From NCBI GenBank assembly GCA_963732585.1, contig CAVSZY010000001.1, forward strand, positions 310,001-374,000: 64,000 bases of DNA. The letters are read 5' to 3'. A program made the position numbers and the translations under genes. The notes under the pieces are model-generated. The model was not told where the DNA came from. It was given only the letters and a program-made list of their open reading frames with translations, and did not search any database. Positions 35,981-44,900 of the stretch are shown here, piece by piece. The stretch is from WLMZ01 sp963732585. GTDB lineage: Bacteria; Actinomycetota; Acidimicrobiia; Acidimicrobiales; Ilumatobacteraceae. Each line of letters opens with the position of its first letter. The stretch's first letter is position 1.

Positions 35981-36352
35981 TCAGAAGCGCTGCCAGGCTG
36001 CGGCGACAGCTTGTTGGACGCTGTCGTGATCGGCGCCGAGTTGGCGGGCGGTGATCACCAGAGACTCCGCCGCGGCATCGAGGTCTATGGCCAAGCGCCG
36101 AGGTTCGGTACGGGTCGGTTCAAGCACGAACGATCCTGAACGGCCGCGGGTGGCGATCACCGCTTCGGACTCGAGCAATTCGTAGGCCTTGGAGACGGTG
36201 CCTTTGGCGAGGCCGAGATCGCTGGCCAATTGGCGGATCGTCGGCAGACGAGTGCCAGCGGCGAGGGTACCAGCGGTGACCATGCGCACGACCTGCTCAC
36301 GAATCTGTTCGTAGACCGGAAGGGCCCGCTCGGGGTCGACGGAGATGATCAT
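35981..36352 (-). CDS. GntR family regulator, YtrA-like
   Basis: 123 residues: a GntR winged helix (VYEQIREQVVRMVTAGTLAAGTRLPTIRQLASDLGLAKGTVSKAYELLESEAVI) with a short helical tail of about 45 residues, the size of the YtrA subfamily. Such regulators usually control neighbouring membrane or ABC genes. Its ATG overlaps the stop of the membrane protein upstream, so both are on one message. The palindrome at 37280-37302 is its likely operator. Confidence 0.85.
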   Translation of the reverse strand: MIISVDPERALPVYEQIREQVVRMVTAGTLAAGTRLPTIRQLASDLGLAKGTVSKAYELLESEAVIATRGRSGSFVLEPTRTEPRRLAIDLDAAAESLVITARQLGADHDSVQQAVAAAWQRF

Positions 36353-37287
36353 GCTGGAGCGATGGACCGAGAACTGCGCAGCCAGTCGAGCCCGAGTCGC
36401 CGGTTGCGCCACCACAGCGCGAGCGCGGCCAGCAAGGCGGCGAGGGCAAGGACCTTGACGAAGCTGTTCGGATCTTCACCGAATTGCCGGCAGGCCTGAT
36501 GGATCAGGGCCAGCGCGCAATACGACGCAGGCTGCGCCAAGCCGCAGCCGATGGCCAACTTGCGGGCAAGGTCGTCGGCGCTGGTCAGGCTGGCGTTTGC
36601 CGCCGGACGGGCGCGCCGCGCCACTCGGTGTTGCACCAGCCTGGCAAGGCCAAGCACGACGACCCCGGCGAGGGCGGTGGCTGCCGCCGACGAATGGCCG
36701 GCAGCAGCGGCAAAGGTCGCCAGTACGGCCGCGCAGGCCGCGATGATCACCATCTGCAGACTGTCGCTGCGCTCGATGTACTGGGACAGCGAGCGGGCCT
36801 GCAGGCTCGCGGTGCGCGGACCGCGGCGACGCACGACCAACAGTGTTTCGCTGAGCATCGTGCCGAGGGCGATACCGGTGACCCCGAAGACGACAATATT
36901 GCCGTTGGCGTTGGTGCCGAAGGCCCACATGAGCAGGCCACAGATGCCGCCGACGTTGCGCGCCCAGCGGGTGCGCGCCAGCCAGCGGGTGAGCAATTGT
37001 TGTTGCAACCGGTCGTCTGTGAATCCTTCGGCGATCGCTGGCGCCTCTCGATCGACGCCAGCCAAACCGGCGAGCAGCCGAATGATGGTCAGCGCGCTGG
37101 CCACGAGCAAGCCCACCGCAAGGACGATATTCCACAGTGGCATGCCCTGCTGTTCATCGTCGCTACTCGTCGTGCGCACGGCGATCACCATGGGCAGGAC
37201 AAAGACTGGAATCACGATCATCCACCCCGGGCGTGAGGTGATCCAGCGAACAAATCGGGACTTCAGGCTTGACTGTCTCATTGTCAT
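36349..37287 (-). CDS. Polytopic membrane protein, unknown function
   Basis: 312 residues with about seven hydrophobic segments (WMIVIPVFVLPMVIAV, NIVLAVGLLVASALTII, VFGVTGIALGTMLSETLLVV, MVIIAACAAVLATFAAAA, AATALAGVVVLGLARLV, FVKVLALAALLAALALWW). A soluble Arg-rich loop (LQQQLLTRWLARTRWARNV) lies between helices 2 and 3. The ATG ACA ATG start at 37287 lies inside the shared palindrome. It is co-translated with the GntR regulator. No family recognised. Confidence 0.65.
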   Translation of the reverse strand: MTMRQSSLKSRFVRWITSRPGWMIVIPVFVLPMVIAVRTTSSDDEQQGMPLWNIVLAVGLLVASALTIIRLLAGLAGVDREAPAIAEGFTDDRLQQQLLTRWLARTRWARNVGGICGLLMWAFGTNANGNIVVFGVTGIALGTMLSETLLVVRRRGPRTASLQARSLSQYIERSDSLQMVIIAACAAVLATFAAAAGHSSAAATALAGVVVLGLARLVQHRVARRARPAANASLTSADDLARKLAIGCGLAQPASYCALALIHQACRQFGEDPNSFVKVLALAALLAALALWWRNRRLGLDWLRSSRSIAPA

Positions 37288-37302
37288 AGGACAATATGAC
37301 AA
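37280..37302. promoter_or_regulatory. Nested palindromic operator spanning two divergent start codons
   Basis: Two overlapping perfect inverted repeats: ATTGTC-ATAG-GACAAT (37280-37295) and TTGTCAT-AGGACAAT-ATGACAA (37281-37302). The 7-bp arms of the second contain the ATG of the minus-strand membrane protein (37287-37285) and the ATG of the plus-strand gene (37296-37298); only 8 bp separate the two start codons. The obvious ligand is the GntR regulator encoded in the minus-strand operon. Confidence 0.6.
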
Positions 37303-37988
37303 ACGTGACCACAACGCAAGCCCCCGATGCACAACTTGACTCATCGACGCTGTCGGCGATCGATCAGCTGATTCCGGCACCGAAGCCGTGGTGGCTGCGC
37401 CTGGCCATCGCCCTCGGGGCGATTGGGGCAACCTTCGCCGCAAGCTTTGCCTGGGGTGCCGGTTACATCCGGGCACAGCCGGAATGCTGCGGTTCTTCGA
37501 GCGGATCGGCGTGGATCGGCATCGGGCCCGACGGGCGCAGCGCGACGATCACGACGATGATCTTCAATTCCAGCTCGCGAGATTTCATCGTCACCGGCGC
37601 CCGTGCCGATCTTCCCGGAGCCACGGTGTCCTCGATCGTCGGTCTAGAGCACGATCGCTTCACGGTGCCGATCAGCGACACTCTCAGCTTCCCGATGACT
37701 GTTCCGGCACGCGGCATGCGTCAGATCGCGATCACCTTCACCCCTGATAACTGTCTCCCCGCGCTCGTCGCCGGTGGCATCAGCGCCGAGGGCTGGGGAC
37801 GGGTGACGATCGATCTTCAGCCACAGGCGAGTTGGCTGCCGTCGATCGGGCGCGAATACACGCTGCCGGAGCCGTTGGCGACGTCGAATAATCCTGCGGT
37901 ACCGTACTGGCCGGCTGACGAGCCGACCAACCTACCAACAGGACCCTGGGCGATTGCCTGCGAGTTGCTCGCCCGTCAACCCGGCTGA
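37296..37988 (+). CDS. Hypothetical single-span membrane protein
   Basis: 230 residues. The N-terminal 40 residues are cytoplasmic, then LRLAIALGAIGATFAASFAWGAGYI forms one membrane helix, followed by an exported domain of about 165 residues rich in strands (SATITTMIFNSSSRDFIVTGARADLPG...FTVPISDTLSFPMTVPARGMRQIAITFTPDNC). The exported part has paired cysteines (ECC near the membrane, DNC and AC later) and an immunoglobulin-like strand rhythm. Divergent from, and sharing an operator with, the GntR operon. Confidence 0.6.
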   Translation: MTNVTTTQAPDAQLDSSTLSAIDQLIPAPKPWWLRLAIALGAIGATFAASFAWGAGYIRAQPECCGSSSGSAWIGIGPDGRSATITTMIFNSSSRDFIVTGARADLPGATVSSIVGLEHDRFTVPISDTLSFPMTVPARGMRQIAITFTPDNCLPALVAGGISAEGWGRVTIDLQPQASWLPSIGREYTLPEPLATSNNPAVPYWPADEPTNLPTGPWAIACELLARQPG

Positions 37989-38015
37989 GTCTCGCTGACC
38001 AGCGGGTCGAGCCGT

Positions 38016-39662
38016 TCAGACTGCGGTCAGGTTCTTGGCCAGTCTCAGCCCGGCCAGCTTGTCGGGCTGTGTCAAACCAGCCATCGCCACTTCGTAGTCC
38101 GGCAGGCCGTAGACCTCGCCGTCGTCGGTGATCATCACGAAGCGGTCGAGGCTGGCCAGGAAGGTGCGATCATGGCTGACGGCGATCACGGTGCCTTCGA
38201 AGCCGTCAAGGGCGCTGCTCCAAGGCCTCGGAGGATTCGATGTCGAGGTTGTCGGTCGGCTCGTCGAGCAGCAACACATTGTGACCCTCCAGTTCCAGGC
38301 AAAGGATCTCCAGGCGCGCCTTCTGCCCGCCGGAGAGGGTCTGGAACTCCTGACGGGCGTTGTTACGCAACCCGTAGCGGGCCAGCGCCTTCATCGATTT
38401 CTCGTCGTCGTGCAAACGGTCGCCGACGATCGACAGGCACTCGCGGCCGATGAAATCGGGGCGATCGTTGATCTGCGTGAACTGCCCAATCGAGGTGCGT
38501 GGGCCGAAGGCGACGGTGCCCTCGTCGGCACCGCGCTCGCCGGCGAGCACGCGCGAGGAGGTGGCTCTTGCCCGTGCCGTTGGGGCCGATCAGACCGACC
38601 CGTTCGCCGTGATAGACCTCGTCGGAGAAAGGGAAGAAGAGATCGCCGACGGCAACCTGTTCGAGTTTGACCACCCGGCGGGCGGCGTCGGCGCCACGCA
38701 GGTTGACATAGATCTGCTGGTTCGGTGCAGGCGGAGGCGGCGGGCCGATGGCGACGAACTTCTCCCAGCGGGTTTCCGCAGCGTTGGCCTTTGTCGCGTT
38801 TTTGAAGTTCTGCGCGGCGCGCTGTTTCATGATCTTCATGTGGTGGAACAGGCGGCGTTCCTCGTCGTTCCAACGCTTCAGATCGTCGCCCAACAGTTCC
38901 TGGCGCTTGGCCCGCGCCTCGGGGAAGGTGGCGTAGGAGCCGCCGTGCACCCAACATCCGGCGCCTTCGATGACGACGACCTTGGTGGCGACGCGCTCCA
39001 ACAGGGCACGGTCGTGGCTGACCATCAGGATCGTTGCCTTCGATTGGCGTGATCTCGTCCTCCAACCAGCCGCGGGTAGGAATGTCGAGGTAGTTGTCGG
39101 GTTCGTCGAGCAACAACACCTCGGCACCGGAGTTGAGCAACAAATCAAGGACCAGTCGTTTGCGCTCGCCGCCAGAGAGTTCGCGAACGAGTCGGGTAGA
39201 GAAATCGGTGATCGGTGTCTTCACGCTGCGGCGGGCGGCTGCCTCCCACTTCATTTCCAGGTCGTAACCTCCGAGGTCACCCCAGTCGCCGAGCGCTTCG
39301 GCATAGCCAATACCGTCGTCGGTGCCGGTCGATCATCGCCCGTTCGGCGGCGACCATCGCCAACCCGGCGATGGCGCAGGTCGGATGGGGCGACCTGCAG
39401 CAGCATCTCGCGGAAGGTGTCGGTGGGGCTGCGACATGCCGACGTCTTGGGTCATCGTCAGCACCGAGCCGAGCACGTTGAATTCGCCCTCGTCGGCTTC
39501 GATCTGGCGAGAGAGGATGCGCAGGATGGTGCTCTTGCCAGCGCCGTTCGCCCCAACGATCGCCGCATGTTCCCCCGGCCCGACCCCGAAGCTGACGTCG
39601 AAGAAGAGCGAGTCGAAGCCCGGCGGGGCGTATTCCAATCCAGAGACGGTGATGCTTCCCAC
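38016..39662 (-). pseudogene. ABC-F family ATPase, broken by six or more frameshifts
   Basis: Reading through frame changes recovers a complete two-domain ABC-F protein, the ribosome-associated ATPase group of EttA and antibiotic-resistance factors. Domain 1: GANGAGKSTILRIL, LSGGERKRL, VLLLDEPDNYLDI, VSHDRALL. The linker (KRWNDEERRLFHHMKIMKQRAAQNFKNATK) is the basic helical hairpin. Domain 2: GPNGTGKSHLL, LSGGQKARL, VLLLDEPTDNLDI, VSHDRTFL. Breaks lie near 39440, 39385, 39335, 39040, 38560 and 38215. The density is far above the rest of the window, so real decay or a poor sequence patch are both possible. Confidence 0.8.
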
Positions 39663-39794
39663 GGCGTTCAGTATCGCCGCGTCAGCGTCGCTATCGGCTC
39701 AATCGCTCGACCAACTTTGAGCTCGCTCTGAGACGCCAGACGGTGCCGAACGCGCTGGCGACGAGGTCTCGCGGGCAGGTGCCGCCGATATCGA

Positions 39795-40067
39795 TCAAGC
39801 GCCATCGGCCTTCGCAAAGCCGTCGAAACGATGCAACCGGGCGGCCGAGGCGACGCCGGTGTCCGCAACGTTGTTCGACGCGCTGGTAGCGATGATCAAT
39901 CGCTGCTGCCATGAGTTCACCGAACCGTGGACGACCGACACTCCTGGTACCGGTTCCCGCAGATGACCCGCCCGCAGCAGACGGGCGATGACGTTGCGAT
40001 GGAGCTGATGCTCGACAGCTTGCTGGCGGGTAAACACGCCGTGGCGAGAAGCTGCAAACTCGCCCAC
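39795..40067 (-). pseudogene. Remnant of an AbiEi-like protein
   Basis: A 90-residue frame from GTG 40067. It reads FAASRHGVFTRQQAVEHQLHRNVIARLLRAGHLREPVPGVSVVHGS and RLHRFDGFAKADGA, clearly parallel to residues about 15-100 of the protein at 2346-3293 (HGVVSRGQARHAGASAVQIHRW ... RLHGIAGF). The rest of the expected 200 residues, including the nuclease-like domain, is missing or unrecognisable between here and the ABC-F gene. I read it as a decayed paralogue; the sequence 39663-39794 holds no other gene. Confidence 0.55.
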
Positions 40068-40137
40068 TCACGATGCCAGGGAATCCAGAGGCGGACGTTC
40101 GATGTAACTGGAGTCGTTGACAAGTAACATCCTGGTC

Positions 40138-41830
40138 ATGGCGTATCAACCACCACTCGACGACATCGCATTCGCCCTCAAACACCATGCCCAACTCGAT
40201 GAGCTGGCCACCTGGTACCCCACGCCGGGGGTCGATTTGGCGACAACGGTCGAGCTGCTCGGAGAAGCCGGTCGCCTGATCGCCGACGAGATCGCCACCA
40301 TCGCCCTCGTCGGCGACACCGTCGGCTGCGTGCGCAACGCCGACGGTTCGGTCACCACCCCGCCAGGCACCATCGAGGCCTATCGCAGCTTCACCGAAGC
40401 CGGCTGGGCAGGCATCTCGCTGCCCGAGAAATGGGGCGGTGGCGGCTTTCCCTGGGTGGTGACCATCGCCGTGCAAGAGATGCTCGCCGCAGCCAACATG
40501 GGCTTCTCGCTATGTCCCTTGCTGACCCAGGGCGCGATTGAGGCGCTCGAGCATCACGCCAGCCTCGAACAACAGCAGACCTACTTGCCAAACCTGGTCA
40601 GCGGCCGCTGGAGCGCGACGATGAACCTCACCGAGCCCGATGCTGGCAGCGACGTCGGTGCCCTGCGCTCAAAAGCCGTTCCGACTGACGACGGCAGCTA
40701 CCGCATCTCCGGTACGAAGATCTTCATCACCTACGGCGAGCACGACCTCACCGAGAACATCATCCATCTCGTGCTGGCCCGCACCCCCAACGCCTCCCCG
40801 GGCACCAAGGGCATCTCCATCTTCATCGTCCCCAAGTACCTGCTCAACGCCGACGGCAGCATCGCCAAGCGCAACACCGTCACCTGCACCAAGGTCGAGC
40901 ACAAGATCGGCATCCACGCCTCACCAACCTGCGTGCTCGAGTTCGACGACGCCATCGGCTACCTCATCGGCGACGAAGGCAGCGGCATGCGCACCATGTT
41001 CACGATGATGAACAACGCCCGCCTCTCGGTTGGCCTGCAGGGCCTCGCCGTGTCCGAAGCGGCCTTTCAGATGGCCAGCGAATATGCCACGAACCGCCAG
41101 CAGGGTCGCGCCAGCGACAAGCATGGCCCCGGTTCAAGCCCGATCATCGATCACCCCGATGTGCAGTCGATGCTTGCCGTCATGCGCGCCAACATCGATG
41201 CGATGCGCGCCCTGATCTACCTCGACGCCGCCAATGTCGACCGCGCCAGCAGCCACCCCGAGGCCGCCGAGCGCAAGCACGCCGCCAATCTTGTCGCCCT
41301 GCTGACGCCGCTGTGCAAATCGTGGAGCACCGATCTCGGCGTGGAAATGGCCTCGCTCGGCATCCAAGTCCACGGCGGCATGGGCTACATCGAGGAAACC
41401 GAAGCCGCCCGCCCATGGCGTGACAGCCGTATCGCTCCGATCTACGAGGGCACCAACGGCATCCAAGCGATCGACCTGATCACCCGCAAGATCTCCCTCG
41501 ACGGCGGTAGGACGCTCGACGACCTGCTGGCCAAGATCGCCGACGAAGCCGGCGACACAGCGCAGTTGGCGGCAGTGAAAACAGCCACCGCCTGGATCCG
41601 TAGCGCACTCACCGAGGGCCGAATCGACGATGCCCTGGCGGGGGCCACCCCTTATCAGCGCATGCTGGCCACCGTGGTCGGCGACTGGTTGCTGCAGCGT
41701 GTCGCGCCGCTCGGCGAGCGCCAGCGGGCCATCGCCGAGGTCTTCCGCACGCGGGTGATGCCGAGCGTCGACGGTCTCGCCCCGTCGGTCAGCGCCGGTG
41801 CAGCCGTGTTACGCGCCGCGCTCGGCCTGA
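40138..41830 (+). CDS. Acyl-CoA dehydrogenase (FadE type, late frameshift)
   Basis: About 563 residues when repaired. Flavin-dependent first step of acyl-CoA beta-oxidation. Seen: MAYQPPLDDIAFALKH start common to actinobacterial FadE, MNLTEPDAGSDVGALRSKA, GTKIFITYGEHDL, LGIQVHGGMGYIEE with a downstream YEGTNGIQAIDL containing the catalytic-region Glu. One extra base near 41808 hides the natural end VLYAPRSA-stop at 41828-41830; the uncorrected frame runs on to 41946, overlapping the next gene. A TAACAT box lies 7 nt before ATG 40138. Confidence 0.9.
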
Positions 41831-41901
41831 TCCACAGAAAAACCGGGAACTACGGGCGGCCTGCGTTTCGTCTCATAGTCGGTCATACTTCCGATGACCT
41901 T

Positions 41902-41918
41902 TGGCACTTGCCGTGCCA
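41902..41918 (+). promoter_or_regulatory. Stem-loop upstream of the macroglobulin gene
   Basis: TGGCAC-TTGCC-GTGCCA, a perfect 6-bp stem with a 5-nt loop, lies 24 nt before ATG 41943, ahead of the GAAGGAATT ribosome site. It could end transcription from the acyl-CoA dehydrogenase (no U-tract seen) or act as a leader structure or operator for the macroglobulin gene. Role unassigned. Confidence 0.35.
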
Positions 41919-41942
41919 TTCAATCCGTGAAGGAATTGAACA

Positions 41943-44900
41943 ATGAGTACGACGAAACGGTGGGGTCGCCGACAGGCGACGATTCTGGTGGTCATTGCCG
42001 CGTTGCTGGCGGCAGCCTGTACTTCCTCACGCCCCGAAGCCGACCCGTCGGCGGTGACCACGACCACGACAACGGCCGACGGTCCGTCGACGACCGTCGC
42101 AGGCATCGACGCCAATACCCAGACGGCGGCCGCCGCCAGCCAACTGGGGATCAAACTCGGCGAAGGCAGCTCGCTCACCGCTGCACCCGAGCCGATCCCG
42201 GTGGTCGACGGCATCCCGATCGACCCCAACCGCATCGCTGAAATCCTCGCTCGCCTTCCCGACTGGGGACCTGGCTCGACACAAACACCGTTTAATTGGC
42301 CGACGCAGAGCCTGACCCCACCGCGCACCGGTGCCACGGTCGATGTCCCCTTCCCCAACCCGACCGTCGTCGCCCCACCCGAGGTGCCTGTCGGTAACCT
42401 TGAAGTCCTGCGTTTCCAGCCCGAAGGCGACGTCCCCATCGCCGGATTCGTCAGCATCACCTTCAATCAGCCGATGGTCCCGATCGGAACCGTCGCCGCA
42501 GTGAACGCCACCGCCCCACCGGCGACGATCACCCCGGCGGTTCCCGGCGCCTGGACCTGGATCGGCACCAAGACCGCCCGCTTCGACGTCGATAGCGACG
42601 TGGTCGATCGCCTGCCGATGGCCACCGATTTCCGTGTCGAGATCCCCGCAGGCACCACCTCACAGACTGGCGGTGTACTCGCCGCCGCGGTCAGCTTTGC
42701 GTTCTCCACACCAGCCCTGACAATGCAGGCAACGGTGCCTGGCAACGGCAGCGAAAGCGTCGTACTCAACCCGGTGATCATCACCACCTTTGACCAGCGC
42801 ATCGATCTTCAAGCCGTGCTCGCCGCGGCCGTTGTCACCGCGGGTACCGATCGCGTCGAGATGCGCCTAGCCAGCGCCCAAGAGATCGCTGCTGACCAAT
42901 ACGCGTCATCGGTAACGGCGATGACCCCCGACGGCCGCTGGTTGGCAATGGTGCCGACCAGTCCGTTACCAACAGATACCTCGATCAAGGTCGAGTTCCC
43001 CGTCGGCACACCATCGGCGGAAGGCCCGAAGACCACCACCGCCGCTCAAAGTTTCTCGTTCCGCACCTACGGCCCGTTCGAGGTCGACCGGGTCGATTGC
43101 GCATGGGGCACCACCTGCGTGCCCGGAACCGACATTCAGATCACGATGAGCAACGAGATTGATCTCGACACGTTCGATCAAGCCAACATCACCATCGAAC
43201 CGGAGCTGGCAGGGCAACTGATCAGCGTCAGCGGATCGATGATCAACATTCGCGGCGCCACCCTCGGACGCACGAAATACACGATCACCTTGCCGGGTCT
43301 GCTCGGCGACGTCTTCGGCCAAACGCTCGGCCAAGCAGTCACCGTCGACAAGACAATCGGCGACGCGCAGCCAGAAATTCGCCAGTTCAGCCAACCGCTG
43401 GTCACCCTCGATCCGCTCGACGAGGGCCAATCACTCAACGTCGTCACCATCAATCACGACAACGTACGCCTGCGGGTCTTTCCCGTGCAGCCGAGCGACT
43501 GGTCGGCGTTCATCCTCTGGAGTCAGAACAGCTTCGATCAGAACGGATTGAAGGATCCGACGTGGACCGCTGCCGTCGACAGGACGCTCGACGTCGCCAG
43601 CAAACAGGATCAACAGACGGAGACCAAGATCGACCTCGGCGAGGTGCTCGGCGGCACTCCTGGGCATGTCGTCGTCATCGTCGAGTCGACCACCACATAC
43701 AGCCAAAACGATCCGCTCTATTGGATGAACCGACCAGCGGTCGCTTGGGTGCAGTCGACGAAGATCGGCCTCGACGCCATTGCCGACAACGACGAAGTGT
43801 TGGCCTGGGCCACCGATCTCGCCTCCGGCGCACCGCTCAGCGGCCTGGCGATCACCACGCTCGGCACACAGCAGACCTTGACCACCGACGCTGCTGGCCT
43901 GGCCCGCGCCGAATTGTCGTCAACCACGATCACCGCCCTGCTCGCCACCCGCGACGACGACGTCGCCATGCTCCCCGCCGGGTTCTACGGCGAGGGCTGG
44001 AGAGAGAACCAGCGCATCGACGAGACCCGCTGGTTTGTGTTCGACGACCGTGGCGTCTACCGCCCCGGGGAAACCGTGTCGGTCAAGGGGTGGGTGCGCA
44101 ATTTCACAGCCGCCAGCGACTTCCAGATCAAAGCCTTCGCCCCTGGTGCCACGTTGAGCTACCGGGCCTACGACGCCTACGGCAACGAGATCGCCACCGG
44201 TGACGCCGAGGTCAACGCCGTCGGCGGCTTCGATTTCACCTTTGACATCGTCGCTGGCGCCAACCTCGGCTACGGCTACGTGGAGATGTCGCTCAGCGGT
44301 TCCGCCGGCGGCGGCACTGCGCACGGCTTCCAGATCCAGGAGTTCCGCCGCCCCGAGTTCGAAGTCACCACCCGCGTCGAGAGCCCGCAACCGCAGCTCA
44401 GCCGTAACCCGGCAACCCTGGCGGCGGCGGCCACCTATTACGCAGGTGGGCCTCTGGCCGCAGCACCCGTGACCTGGACGGTATCGACCGGATCGGCCAG
44501 CTATTCGCCGCCGAACTGGGACGACTACACCTTCGGCGTGTGGACCCCGTGGTGGTATGAGGACTTTGGCGGCTATGGCGGGTTCGCCGACTCTTCCGGA
44601 TCGGCGCGGGCACTTGAACCCTGTTGCTTCCCCGGCTCGCCGCAGGATGTCGAGACCTTCACCGGCGTCACCGACAGCAATGGCGACCACTTCTTACAGG
44701 TTGGCTTCGAGGTGCCCGAAGGCGGCTTCCCCGATCTGGCGGTGATGGTCAATGCCGCAGCGGCAGTGCAAGACGTCAACCGCCAGACATGGTCGTCGAG
44801 CACCTCGCTGCTCGTTCATCCCGGCGCGATCTATGTCGGTATCCGCAGCGATCAGGCCTTCGTTCGTCAGGGCGAAGACCTGGTGATCGAGGCCATCGCC

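Noticed and set aside
40117..40122. TTGACA as -35 of the acyl-CoA dehydrogenase
   Set aside because: Only 2 nt from the TAACAT box; the spacing is impossible for one promoter.
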